Source: Leadbetterella lacunae (GTDB lineage: Bacteria > Bacteroidota > Bacteroidia > Cytophagales > Spirosomataceae). Taken from it: a stretch of 64,000 nt of DNA. The DNA lies in the NCBI RefSeq assembly GCF_042649125.1, contig NZ_JBHRYQ010000001.1, positions 3,906,001 through 3,970,000 of the forward strand, read 5' to 3'. The translations under genes were made by a program, and so were the position numbers. Shown piece by piece: positions 53,107-62,521 of the stretch. Below the pieces are notes generated by a model that saw nothing but the letters and a program-made list of their open reading frames with translations, ran no database searches and was not told the DNA's origin. Numbering within the stretch: position 1 is the first letter of the stretch; each line of letters begins with the position of its first letter.

Positions 53107-54873
53107 TTATTTCCTTCCGAAATATTCTAAAATTTTATCAAAAATAGCGGTGTTTTCATAAATGCCACCGAAGTTTTCGGAGCCCTTGCCGTACGCAAAC
53201 AAAGGAACTGGGATGCCGCTGTGGTCATTTGAATGAAATTGGATTTCTATTCCATCTTTATATCCATGGGGCAAAACCACACCTCCTGTTTCGTGGTCTG
53301 CCGTTATAACCAACAATGTACCCGGATTTAGATCCACATATCGCATCACTTGGCCTATGGTTTTGTCAAACTCAATAACCTCTGCTGCTAACTCTTTGGC
53401 TTTGTTGTCATGACCGGCTCCATCTATGTGCCCATTTTCTATCATTAGCATAAAGCCGTTTTCTTTTTTTGAAAGATATTCTAAGGCTGTGTTTGTCGCT
53501 TTTTCTAAATAGTTTTCTCTGCCTTGGTTTACGTATGGCAGGCTATTATCAATTACGAAAATTCCGATTTCTGATTTGGTTTGGGGAAGTTGAACTGGTA
53601 TCTCGTCTAATATCAGCCGTGACTTCCATTCAAAATTTTTGAATTTACTTTTTCCTGCACCAATAAATATATCAATTTCTGAATTCACTAATTGCTCAGC
53701 GAGTTTTTGTGAGCTGTCGCGGTCTGCCACATGTCCGTAAAATGCCGAAGGTGTAGCTCCGGTCATTTGGTCGGTGGTGATTATGCCTGTTGAAATATTT
53801 TTCTTCTTCAATAAATTAAATATACTCGGAATCACTTTCTCGTTTTCATCTATTCCAATGTATCTATTTTTCGTTTTTTGACCTGAAGCCATCGCTGTAC
53901 CGCCTGCAGCGGAGTCTGTAGTGAAGTCGTCTTTTGACTGCGTTTTTACCAAACCAATAGTTTTTATTTTTGTGATATTTAGTGGTGTTAGGCTGCTGTA
54001 CATACCTGATGCCCATTGTGCTAAACCATTTCCATCGCCTATCATCAATATTACAGCTGGCTTTTTAGTGCTTTTTTGCCATGTTTTTGTTTCGGCCTGG
54101 GTAGTAGAAAATGACTTTACGAGGCCATCTTCTATAGTTTTGAGGTATGAAACGCATTCAAAAGGTTGGTCGGTGTTTATGTAGTCAATACCTAACTGCG
54201 ACAAGCTAAACCAGGCGGTTTTAGAGTCGGGAGTAGCCCAAAATCTTATTTTTTTGTTTTTGGAATGAGCCAAACTAACGGCTTCTTTTATTTTATTTTC
54301 ATCGGCTTCGGTCAATCGGCCTTTGCCATTCCATCTGCTATATTTATAAAAAGGCACACTCACCAAGGCTACCTTGCTCATGTCATTGGGCCAAGTATCT
54401 AAGGTTTGGTAATCGAAATTTATAAACGAAGGGTAGTTTTCGTACTGCTCAGGCTTGGGTCTGTTGCCTGAAATAACAAAACTGATTTTTTTAGTTGGCA
54501 AATTTCCATTTATCAGTTCTGGATATTTTTCAATTTGGCTTTGCAATACCGCCAAAGTAGCAACAGCCTCGGTTTTTAGATCAATTAAAATTTGAAGGTT
54601 AAAATTTGTATACTTGTCAGATGTGGCGATAATATGCAATGGTTTTAAATATAGATTCTCAAAGTTATTCTGGGCATTTATCCCTTTTACATCGTGCGAA
54701 ACCATCAAGTCGTTATTATACAAGATTACATCTGCTTCTATGGATGTACATCCAGCCGAAAATGCTTTCCAAAACGGCACATTTTGTTCATAGTCATTGT
54801 GAGAATGAACCTCATTTTGAGCGAAAGCGACCGAATAAAAAGCACTAAACAAAAAAACTAAAAACTTACGCAT
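53107..54873 (-). CDS. phosphodiesterase (GDPD/PI-PLC-like)-alkaline phosphatase fusion
   Basis: This 588-residue exported protein (signal peptide 1-19, ending VAFAQ) joins two enzymes. Residues 20-250 form a TIM-barrel of the GDPD/PI-PLC superfamily, close to the AIM6-like group: HSHNDY (His23, His25), EAD (Glu46, Asp48), SHD (His60) and a late WATPDSKTAW. Residues 270-588 are a PhoA-type alkaline phosphatase: MIGDGNG (Asp280), TDSAAGGTAMASG with Ser321 as nucleophile, GHIDGAGHDN and TADHETGG. The product could split a phosphodiester and then take the phosphate off the monoester. It is divergent from the SusC/SusD operon. Confidence 0.9.
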   Translation of the reverse strand: MRKFLVFLFSAFYSVAFAQNEVHSHNDYEQNVPFWKAFSAGCTSIEADVILYNNDLMVSHDVKGINAQNNFENLYLKPLHIIATSDKYTNFNLQILIDLKTEAVATLAVLQSQIEKYPELINGNLPTKKISFVISGNRPKPEQYENYPSFINFDYQTLDTWPNDMSKVALVSVPFYKYSRWNGKGRLTEADENKIKEAVSLAHSKNKKIRFWATPDSKTAWFSLSQLGIDYINTDQPFECVSYLKTIEDGLVKSFSTTQAETKTWQKSTKKPAVILMIGDGNGLAQWASGMYSSLTPLNITKIKTIGLVKTQSKDDFTTDSAAGGTAMASGQKTKNRYIGIDENEKVIPSIFNLLKKKNISTGIITTDQMTGATPSAFYGHVADRDSSQKLAEQLVNSEIDIFIGAGKSKFKNFEWKSRLILDEIPVQLPQTKSEIGIFVIDNSLPYVNQGRENYLEKATNTALEYLSKKENGFMLMIENGHIDGAGHDNKAKELAAEVIEFDKTIGQVMRYVDLNPGTLLVITADHETGGVVLPHGYKDGIEIQFHSNDHSGIPVPLFAYGKGSENFGGIYENTAIFDKILEYFGRK

Positions 54874-55104
54874 ACTACTATAATATAATGATTTGGGATA
54901 CTATTCTATGTCAAAAAGCTATTTGACCTAAAACTAATGAAAGATTTTTAACCGACTACAGCTATTTGTATTATTAAATAATGAAAATAAAAATGGCGGG
55001 AAAATACATATCTAAGGTTCGGTTTCTATTTAGTAATTGTTATGTAATAATTAAGAATTTCGGTTTTGGGTTAATTCTTCGTTAAGCTTGTTTTTTGGGT
55101 CTGC

Positions 55105-55131
55105 TTGGCCATAGGTCTCGCTCTATTTTTG
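55105..55131 (+). promoter_or_regulatory. probable promoter of the susC-susD operon
   Basis: TTG at 55105-55107, 16 bases and TATTTTTG at 55124-55131 fit the Bacteroidota pattern with slightly short spacing. The start codon is 31 bases downstream. The rest of the 289-base gap (54874-55162) holds no gene, and no classical PHO box was recognised. Confidence 0.5.
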
Positions 55132-55162
55132 CGAAATCATAAAACCAAAAATCATTTTAACA

Positions 55163-58141
55163 ATGCTTAAACATTTATTCAAAGTTGTTTTTTCGATGAT
55201 TTGTGTGCTCAGCTTTGGGTTAGGTGAAGCAAAAGCAGTACATGCAAACATCGAGATTTCAGGTACAATCACAGAGGCGGGTACTACCCAGGCACTAATA
55301 GGCTGTTCGGTGGCAGAAAAAGGGACTACTAACGGAGTATTTACGGACGCAGATGGGAATTTTAAAATCAGAGTAAAAGACGAATTGGCCATTTTGGTGG
55401 TGACTTTTATAGGTTTTGAAACAAAGGAAATTTTAGTCGGAAGTAATCGAAACATTAATTTGTCTTTGAGTCCAACTGCCGCTAGTTTAAATGAGTTAGT
55501 GGTGATTGGCTACGGAAGCACTAGCTCAAAAGACGTGACGGGCTCAGTAAAATCTATAAAGTCAGAAAGCTTTAATAAGGGAATTATAAACTCACCTGAG
55601 CAGCTGCTACAGGGAAAAGTAGCCGGGGTAAATATTACGGCGGCAAGTGGTGAGCCAGGTTCTCCATTGAATATCAACGTCCGTGGGCCAGGTGGTATTC
55701 GGTCTGGAAGTACGCCATTGTTTGTAATAGATGGTTTTGCTCTTGATAACTCCGGAAGTGGTGGAGCTTTAAATCCACTTACGTTTCTAAATCCCGAAGA
55801 CATAGCGGCCATTGATGTGCTTAAAGATGCATCTGCTACCGCTATTTATGGTGCAAGAGGTGCTAATGGCGTGATTTTAATCACCACCAAAAAAGGAAAA
55901 TCTGGGACTTCTAACTTAAACTATACCACCTCTGTGGGTATTTCTACCATCGCCAGACCTATTGAAGTTTTTTCGGGAGATGAGTTTCGGGCTGAACTGA
56001 AAGAACTAAAGGTAGATTTTGTAGATGGTGGAGCTAACACTGACTGGCAAAAGGAAATTACGAGGCAAGCGGTTACCCAAAACCACAACCTGTCGTTGAG
56101 TGGAGGAAGTAATAAGTTGACGTATTTTGGTTCTTTTGGTGTACAAATGCAGCAAGGAATTCTAAAAGGAAGCGAGCTAAATAGATATAATGCTCGGGTT
56201 AATTTGAATCAAAAACTGTGGGAAGACAGGTTAAGTATTGACGTTAACTTAAGTGCTGCCAATACTAAAAATGAACGTCCGCCCATACAGTCTATGATCG
56301 GTGGTGCCTTGGTGGCAAATCCAACTTATAAAGCTTACGATGTTACGGGTAAACCAGCTGTTTATAAAGACGGAACTAATCCACTTTTGACGCTTGACTT
56401 ACAAGATGATGTGACGAGTACCAATCGTATTTTAGGAAATATTAGTCCATCGCTGACGCTCTTCAAAGGCTTGGTTTATAAATTAAACTTTGGAATAGAT
56501 TATACAAATACGCAAAGAGATTTGCAGACCTTGCCATTTGCTGAGCCTTTGCAGTTAGGTAGTTACGAAAACGTAAATACTAACAATACCAACAGACTTA
56601 TTGAGAATTATTTGACCTATTCTTTTCAGCGAAACAAAATAAGTGCAACAGCTTTGGCTGGCCATTCGTATCAAAGAATTTACTTGCAAGGCAGAGGCTT
56701 TAGTATCAATAAATTCCCTCAAAATGGTATAGATCCTATGTATAATCCTGGTTTAGGTCAGGACCTTACTTTGGCCAACAACAAGCCAACAGGTTATGCG
56801 GTCATAAATGAGCTTCAATCGTATTTTTCAAGGGTTAATTTCCAATATGCAGACAAGTATTTGGCTACTGCCACAGTCAGAATAGACGGCTCATCTAAAT
56901 TTGGGGCAAATAACAAATACGGAGTTTTTCCATCGTTTTCATTTGGTTGGAGATTGTCTGAAGAAGAATTTCTTAAAAATTCAGCTTTTAGCGACCTAAA
57001 ACTGAGAGCAGGTTGGGGTTTAACGGGTAATCAAGAGATTCCTTCTAAAATCACCCAAGCTTTGTTTACTTCTACGGTAAATTCTACTTCGAGTTATCCG
57101 CTTACACAAAGCGACGTTTACCCAGCCGGAACTACATATTCACGTTTGGCCAATCCTAATATTCAGTGGGAAGTTTCTTCTCAGGCAGACTTTGGATTAG
57201 ACTTTAGTTTGTTTTCTGGTAGCCTTTCGGGAGCCGTAGATTATTTTAACAAGGTTTCAAAAGATATTTTGCTTGAGGTGATACCCGCTGACCCGGTTCA
57301 GCCTGCGGGCACTTATTGGACAAACGTGGCCGATATGAGAATCAAAAACCAAGGCTTAGAATTGGATTTAAATTATCGTAAAAATGTAAGCAATAAGTTT
57401 AGCTACGAAATAGGAGGTAATATTACCTTTATTAAAAACAAGGTAACTAACTCGCCTTATTCTGTAATTCCATCAGGTTCAGCTTCGGGTTCGGGTCTTA
57501 CTTCGGCTACCATAAATGGCTATTTAAACAATCAGCCCATCGGAACATTTTTCTTGAAAGAATTTATAGGTTTTGATGACAAAGGAATTTCAAAATACAA
57601 AGATACTGACGGCGATGGCATTGAAGGCGATAACGACAGAATTGCCGCCGGCACCTCACTGCCAAACAGAATATTTAACTTAAACGGTACGGTTCACTTC
57701 AGTGGTTTTGACTTTACTGCGAATTTTAATGGTGTGTCGGGAAACAAAGTGTATGACAACACAGCAAATGCGAATTTTTATAAACTTAGACTATCAAAAG
57801 GGCTAAACACAACTGCCGAGGCGGTTATGTACCCTGAAGAATCATTGAGTAATTCGGCTCCAATATCAACCCGATTCTTAAAAGACGGGGCGTTTTTTAG
57901 ACTAAACAATGCGGTGCTAGGGTATAATGTAGATACTAAAAAATTGAAAATCAGCAAGTATGTACCTACGTTAAGACTTTCGGTAACGGGTCAAAACCTA
58001 TTCTTGATTTCGAAATATAATGGATATGATCCTGACGTAAATACAGATAGGTCAATAAACGGAGTCTTGTCTTATGGAATTGATTATTTGACGTATCCAA
58101 AAGCCAAGTCGTTTATTTTCGGATTAAATGTTGGACTTTAA
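55163..58141 (+). CDS. SusC/RagA family TonB-dependent outer membrane transporter
   Basis: This 992-residue protein has a signal peptide (residues 1-27), an N-terminal carboxypeptidase-D regulatory-like domain (about 29-110; ISGTITEAGTTQALIGCSVA), a TonB box/linker region with LNELVVIGYGSTSSKDVTGS, a plug (about 125-235; NVRGPGGIRSGSTPLFVIDG) and a 22-strand barrel ending FIFGLNVGL. SusC proteins import nutrients captured by the SusD lid. The substrate is not known, but the two flanking phosphatase genes suggest a phosphorylated compound. The SusD gene follows at 14 bases. Confidence 0.95.
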   Translation: MLKHLFKVVFSMICVLSFGLGEAKAVHANIEISGTITEAGTTQALIGCSVAEKGTTNGVFTDADGNFKIRVKDELAILVVTFIGFETKEILVGSNRNINLSLSPTAASLNELVVIGYGSTSSKDVTGSVKSIKSESFNKGIINSPEQLLQGKVAGVNITAASGEPGSPLNINVRGPGGIRSGSTPLFVIDGFALDNSGSGGALNPLTFLNPEDIAAIDVLKDASATAIYGARGANGVILITTKKGKSGTSNLNYTTSVGISTIARPIEVFSGDEFRAELKELKVDFVDGGANTDWQKEITRQAVTQNHNLSLSGGSNKLTYFGSFGVQMQQGILKGSELNRYNARVNLNQKLWEDRLSIDVNLSAANTKNERPPIQSMIGGALVANPTYKAYDVTGKPAVYKDGTNPLLTLDLQDDVTSTNRILGNISPSLTLFKGLVYKLNFGIDYTNTQRDLQTLPFAEPLQLGSYENVNTNNTNRLIENYLTYSFQRNKISATALAGHSYQRIYLQGRGFSINKFPQNGIDPMYNPGLGQDLTLANNKPTGYAVINELQSYFSRVNFQYADKYLATATVRIDGSSKFGANNKYGVFPSFSFGWRLSEEEFLKNSAFSDLKLRAGWGLTGNQEIPSKITQALFTSTVNSTSSYPLTQSDVYPAGTTYSRLANPNIQWEVSSQADFGLDFSLFSGSLSGAVDYFNKVSKDILLEVIPADPVQPAGTYWTNVADMRIKNQGLELDLNYRKNVSNKFSYEIGGNITFIKNKVTNSPYSVIPSGSASGSGLTSATINGYLNNQPIGTFFLKEFIGFDDKGISKYKDTDGDGIEGDNDRIAAGTSLPNRIFNLNGTVHFSGFDFTANFNGVSGNKVYDNTANANFYKLRLSKGLNTTAEAVMYPEESLSNSAPISTRFLKDGAFFRLNNAVLGYNVDTKKLKISKYVPTLRLSVTGQNLFLISKYNGYDPDVNTDRSINGVLSYGIDYLTYPKAKSFIFGLNVGL

Positions 58142-58155
58142 AAATTAACTTAACA

Positions 58156-59841
58156 ATGAACAAATACATAAAAATACTTTCTCTCTCTCTTGGTTTTTGG
58201 GCAGTTAGTTGCACCAACTTAGAAGAGCAGGTTTTAGACGAGACCTTTAGCACTACACTTTCTGACAAAGAAGCCGCAGACGGCATTATTGCTCCTGTTT
58301 ATGCCTTATTGCCTACTATTTATCAGCATACTACGTATTTTGCTTTACAAGAAATAAGCACTGACGAAGCCATATTGCCATACAGAGGAGGTACAGATTG
58401 GGGCGACAACGGGATATACTTGGACTTGCACAGACATACTTATAACAGCAACAGTGCAAACGTAAAAAACACTTGGAATGCTTTGGTAACGGCACTTTCG
58501 AGGGCCATTACGGCACTTAATACTCTAAAAGACAATCCAGACGCAAACGCCAAGGTATATTATGCAGAAGCAAAAGCCATGCGTGCATATTACAACCTGA
58601 TGGTTTTTGACCTTTTTGGAATCGCATTTAAAAAAGACGATCCGGGCACGCCTTCTGTTATTTTGAGAGGAAAGACTGCATTTGACTATATCGCAGCTGA
58701 ATTTGAAGCCGCCGAGCCAAATTTGCAAACTAGAAATGCAGTTGGTTCGGGCAGAATAACCAAAGCAGGCGTATGGAGTTTGTTGGCCAGGTTATATTTA
58801 AATGCACCCGTTTATAAAGATAGATATGCGGCTAGTTTCACTTTCGCAGCAGAAGATATGGACAAAGTGGTTACATACGCTGACAAGGTGATAAACTCGA
58901 CTGATTATAAATTGTCAAATGACTACTTTTCTATTTTTGGAAATAATAACCACAATAATACAGAGTTGATTTTTGCGGTAGACCAAAGGCCAGAACTTAA
59001 CGGACATAACCGTTTGGCCTATTTCTCACTTTCAGGAGATCAATATCCGCTTCCAGCTTTTCCGTCTGCGAATGGTACTGACGGCCCAGGCATTACCTCT
59101 GATTTTTATCAAACATGGGCTACTGCCTATGCACCCGCTGACCCAAAAGTAGATCCACGTTTTTTTCAAGACAACCTCAAAAAAGCCGATGATGGCTTAA
59201 GTACTTGCGTATCTGATGCCGATTTTAAAATAAATAGGGGTATTCTTCGCGGACAGCAATATGGTTTAATAAGAGAAAATGGCGTGTTTGTAAGATGTGC
59301 GGATGGAAAAATAAAAGTGGGTCCTCTGGCAAATCTGAATAGAAATAGACCGGATAAAAAAGTGATTTTTACTGAAAAAATTGACTTCACCACAGAAGGA
59401 TCTGACTACAGCACAGGTTTTAGGGTAGAAAAATACGAGTTTTCGACGGAGTCAAATTCGGGTAGAAACAGAGGGATGGCAGATATCTCAATAGTGCGAC
59501 TTGCCGATGTGTTTTTGATGCGTGCCGAGGCTCAGCTAAGAAAAGGAAACTCGGCGGCTGCACTTGCTGACCTCAACACGGTGAGAGCGGCTAGAAATAT
59601 AACTACACCTCCGCCTGCATTGGCAGCTATAAACCTCGATGTGCTTTACAGAGAGCGTGGTTTTGAGTTTTATTGGGAAATGTTGAGAAGGACTGACATG
59701 GTTCGTTTTGGAAAATATGAGGGCGTATGGACAGAAAAAACAAATGCCGATAAAAACAAAAGGTTGTTTCCTATACCGCAGACGGCTATCGATGGGGCTT
59801 CAAATTTAGAAGGATATTTATCTCAAAATCCAGGGTATTAA
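58156..59841 (+). CDS. SusD/RagB family nutrient-binding lipoprotein
   Basis: This 561-residue outer-surface lipoprotein has a lipobox, AVSC (Cys19), and the tetratricopeptide-rich SusD fold: ALITALSRAITALNTL-like helix pairs, EAKAMRAYYNLMVFDLFGIA, and the C-terminal RLADVFLMRAEAQLRKG, then LNTVRAARN and RERGFEFYWEMLRRTDMVRF. It closes the SusC barrel and selects substrate. It is 22 bases upstream of a promoter-hairpin region and then the alkaline phosphatase. Confidence 0.95.
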   Translation: MNKYIKILSLSLGFWAVSCTNLEEQVLDETFSTTLSDKEAADGIIAPVYALLPTIYQHTTYFALQEISTDEAILPYRGGTDWGDNGIYLDLHRHTYNSNSANVKNTWNALVTALSRAITALNTLKDNPDANAKVYYAEAKAMRAYYNLMVFDLFGIAFKKDDPGTPSVILRGKTAFDYIAAEFEAAEPNLQTRNAVGSGRITKAGVWSLLARLYLNAPVYKDRYAASFTFAAEDMDKVVTYADKVINSTDYKLSNDYFSIFGNNNHNNTELIFAVDQRPELNGHNRLAYFSLSGDQYPLPAFPSANGTDGPGITSDFYQTWATAYAPADPKVDPRFFQDNLKKADDGLSTCVSDADFKINRGILRGQQYGLIRENGVFVRCADGKIKVGPLANLNRNRPDKKVIFTEKIDFTTEGSDYSTGFRVEKYEFSTESNSGRNRGMADISIVRLADVFLMRAEAQLRKGNSAAALADLNTVRAARNITTPPPALAAINLDVLYRERGFEFYWEMLRRTDMVRFGKYEGVWTEKTNADKNKRLFPIPQTAIDGASNLEGYLSQNPGY

Positions 59842-59858
59842 GCTATCTGATTTTTTCC

Positions 59859-59894
59859 TATTTTTGCCAAAAGGTCAATGTCGACCTTTTGGCA
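59859..59894 (+). promoter_or_regulatory. 12-bp perfect inverted repeat with overlapping -7 element
   Basis: TGCCAAAAGGTC (59865-59876) and GACCTTTTGGCA (59883-59894) form a perfect stem with a six-base loop. TATTTTTG at 59859-59866, a -7-like element, overlaps its left end. No T run follows, so it is a poor terminator; an operator, a 5' leader hairpin or an mRNA-stabilising element is more likely. Confidence 0.6.
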
Positions 59895-59911
59895 TTATTA
59901 ATTTATTCAAC

Positions 59912-60958
59912 ATGAAATTTAAAATTCTTTTACTTTTGGGTTTAAGCACCCAAGTTTTTGCCCAAAAAAAACCAAAAAACGTCATCTTTTTGATTGGAGA
60001 TGGTATGGGGCTTTCTCAAATTTCTACTTTGGTTTATTTCAAAGATTCAGCCTCTAATTTTGAGACATTTAAGCATATTGGTTTTAGTAAAACCTCTTCT
60101 ACAAGTCACAAAGTAACCGACTCAGCAGCTGGGGCTACGGCTTTTACTACAGGACAAAAATCGTATAATCGTGCTATTGGGGTTTCTAAAGACACCGTTA
60201 GTTTACCCACCATTTTAGAGCAGCTTGAGGCAAAGAATTACAAAACGGGTTTGATAAGTTTGTGTACCATTACTCATGCTACTCCCGCGAGTTTTTATGC
60301 CCATGTAAAAGACCGTGACATGTTTGAGGAAATCGCAACGGATTTGTCAAATTCAGGCGTAGATTTTTTTGCAGGGGCAGGATATAAATATTTTACGGAA
60401 AGAAAAGATGGGCAAAACCTATTTCCGATTATGGAGAAAAAAGGTTTTGTGTTAGATACGGTTTCTTTAAAAACGAATTTAGACCCCAAAAAGCGTTATG
60501 GTTTTTTGTTAGATAGGTTAGACCACCCTGCAAAAGACAAAGGTAGAGGTGAGTTTTTGCCCGATGCTACCAAATTGGCATTGTCGTATTTAAGTAAAAA
60601 TAAAGATGGTTTTTTCTTGATGTCTGAAGGTTCGTATATTGATTGGGCTGGTCATCAAAATAATGCTGAAATGCTGGTGATGGAACAGTTAGATTTTGAT
60701 AAAGTAGTGGGCATTGCTTTAGACTTTGCCAAAAAAGACAAAAATACATTGGTAATAGTAACTGCCGACCATGAAACGGGAGCCACGGCCATAGAAAAAG
60801 GAAAGACTGCCGATAAAGTGCAGGTTACGTTTAATACCGACCAACACACAGGAACCATGGTGCCGGTATTTGCATACGGGCCTGGCTCAGAGTTATTTCA
60901 AGGTATATATCAAAACAACGAAATTTACCACAAACTAAAGGCACTCTTAGATTTTTAA
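59912..60958 (+). CDS. alkaline phosphatase (PhoA-type)
   Basis: This 348-residue exported enzyme removes phosphate from monoesters. It has a signal peptide (MKFKILLLLGLSTQVFAQ), metal ligand Asp30 in LIGDGMG, the nucleophile Ser71 in TDSAAGATAF, GSYIDWAGHQNN and TADHETGATA. I chose ATG 59912, which gives a proper signal peptide; the open frame further upstream crosses the inverted repeat. It is about as long as the phosphatase half of the 53107 fusion and appears to be a paralogue of that half. Confidence 0.93.
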   Translation: MKFKILLLLGLSTQVFAQKKPKNVIFLIGDGMGLSQISTLVYFKDSASNFETFKHIGFSKTSSTSHKVTDSAAGATAFTTGQKSYNRAIGVSKDTVSLPTILEQLEAKNYKTGLISLCTITHATPASFYAHVKDRDMFEEIATDLSNSGVDFFAGAGYKYFTERKDGQNLFPIMEKKGFVLDTVSLKTNLDPKKRYGFLLDRLDHPAKDKGRGEFLPDATKLALSYLSKNKDGFFLMSEGSYIDWAGHQNNAEMLVMEQLDFDKVVGIALDFAKKDKNTLVIVTADHETGATAIEKGKTADKVQVTFNTDQHTGTMVPVFAYGPGSELFQGIYQNNEIYHKLKALLDF

Positions 60959-60980
60959 TGATTTTGTTAATTCAGATTTT

Positions 60981-61017
60981 AACACGCGACAAGCTTTTTG
61001 TCGGGTGTTTTTTTTTA
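60981..61017 (+). terminator. intrinsic terminator after the alkaline phosphatase gene
   Basis: AACACGCGACA (60981-60991) and TGTCGGGTGTT (about 60999-61009) pair with one mismatch around a short loop, followed by a run of T reaching the stop codon of the convergent aminotransferase gene. Confidence 0.85.
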
Positions 61018-62304
61018 TAGTGTGTGGAGGTATTTTAATCCATCCAAAAGTCTGTCTAAATCGCGGGTGCTGGTATAAATATGTGGAGCTATCCGGATGC
61101 CATTTAGGGCTTCCCACTTGGTGGGGGAGGTATGCACTTTATATTTTCCAAATAGTTTTGACTCCATTTCGCCGGCTTCTAGACCTGCAATGCCTACATG
61201 TGCCAATGCACAAGAAAAGTTAGATTTGAGCGAAGTGTTTAATCTGATTCTTTCCATTTTTATGGCTTCTTTTGCCCAATAATCTTTTAGGTATCGTAGC
61301 CTTGCCTCTTTGCGTTCGTTTCCTATCGAATACTGAAAATTGAGTGCCTCGCCGATGGCCTGTTCTATCGGGAATGAGCGGGTACCCAGGTTTTCAAATT
61401 TCCTAATATCGTCAGAGAGCGGCGTGTCGTTTGGTATTAAAGGGTATATTTTGGTGATGTGTTCTTTTTTGACCCAAAGCATGCCTGAGCCTATGGGAGC
61501 ACAGAGCCATTTGTGGAGGCTGGTGCCATAGTAGTCGCAGTTTAGGTCTGATATTTTGTGGTCAATATGGGCAAATGTATGTGCTCCGTCGCACACTACC
61601 TCTATGTTTTTTTTATGTGCCAAGTCTGCTATTTCTTTTACGGGCATTATTTGGCCGTTCCAGTTGATCATGTGGGTAACATGCACCACTTTTGTCTTTG
61701 CGGTCATTTGGTCGGCGTAAATTTTCACTAACTCGTTTTTGCTTTCAGACGGTAGTTTTAGGTCTACATATTTCAATACGATGCCTTCTCTCTGTTCTCT
61801 TTGTCGCCAAGCGTGAAGCATGTTTGGATAGTCATATTTACTCAAAATAACCTCATCGCCTGCTTTGAGTGTCATGCCCATTATGATGGTGTTCAAAGCC
61901 TCGGTGGCATTTCTGTTAATCGCTATTTCCTCGGGCGACACACCTGCATATTTGGCGAGGTTTTCGCGAAGGGGCTCTTTGCCTTGGCTCATGATTCGCC
62001 ACATGTAGTAGGAGGGAGCTTCGTTGGCGTAGGTGTTTTGCCTAGCCAGCGACTCTTGCACCACTTTTGGGGCAGGGCTAACGCCGCCGTTGTTAAGGTT
62101 TATGATATTTGGTGAAACCGTATAGGCTTGTTTCATTTGGCTCCAAAAATCTTCGTCGGAGGCAAGTGCTTCAGGCGTCTTTTTTAGTGCTTCTATATTT
62201 AGTTCAGTCAGTTTTTCTTTGGGGAGCGAAATGAAAGAACTGTTTAAAACCAGTGCTCCTGCAGCAGAAATGCTTTTTGTAATAAAACCTCTACGGTCTG
62301 TCAT
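61015..62304 (-). CDS. class V aminotransferase-like PLP enzyme with Tat-type signal
   Basis: This 429-residue enzyme has an N-terminal twin-arginine signal (DRRGFITKSISAAGALVLN), so it is probably exported folded. The fold is that of class V aminotransferases, cysteine desulfurases and isopenicillin N epimerase-like proteins: LNNGGVSPAPKVVQ, RNATEALNTII, CDGAHTFAHID (Asp239 holds the PLP pyridine) and TSLHKW (Lys265 is the PLP lysine). The reaction cannot be told from sequence. Exported PLP enzymes with a Tat signal are uncommon, but such proteins are known in Bacteroidota. Confidence 0.9.
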   Translation of the reverse strand: MTDRRGFITKSISAAGALVLNSSFISLPKEKLTELNIEALKKTPEALASDEDFWSQMKQAYTVSPNIINLNNGGVSPAPKVVQESLARQNTYANEAPSYYMWRIMSQGKEPLRENLAKYAGVSPEEIAINRNATEALNTIIMGMTLKAGDEVILSKYDYPNMLHAWRQREQREGIVLKYVDLKLPSESKNELVKIYADQMTAKTKVVHVTHMINWNGQIMPVKEIADLAHKKNIEVVCDGAHTFAHIDHKISDLNCDYYGTSLHKWLCAPIGSGMLWVKKEHITKIYPLIPNDTPLSDDIRKFENLGTRSFPIEQAIGEALNFQYSIGNERKEARLRYLKDYWAKEAIKMERIRLNTSLKSNFSCALAHVGIAGLEAGEMESKLFGKYKVHTSPTKWEALNGIRIAPHIYTSTRDLDRLLDGLKYLHTL

Positions 62305-62485
62305 AATTTTTGAATAGTTTGGCTATTACTAATCTACTGATTTAAAAGATATCAGACAATAGAGCTATGCCAAAAAGTAAAATAGAAACTTTATATTGTT
62401 TTATTTTAATTGCGGTAAGGTGGGTTTTAGTGGACCTAAATCTACTATTCAAGTCGCTGTCAAATGTTTTAGGTTTTATTAAGAA

Positions 62486-62508
62486 ACCACGATGTGAAAA
62501 ATCGTGGT
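62486..62508 (-). terminator. terminator-like hairpin after the beta-barrel gene
   Basis: ACCACGAT/ATCGTGGT is a perfect 8-bp stem with a seven-base loop. On the minus strand it is followed by TTCTTAAT, a weak T stretch. The gap 62305-62521 otherwise shows no gene. Confidence 0.5.
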
Positions 62509-62521
62509 ACGCACATTTGTA

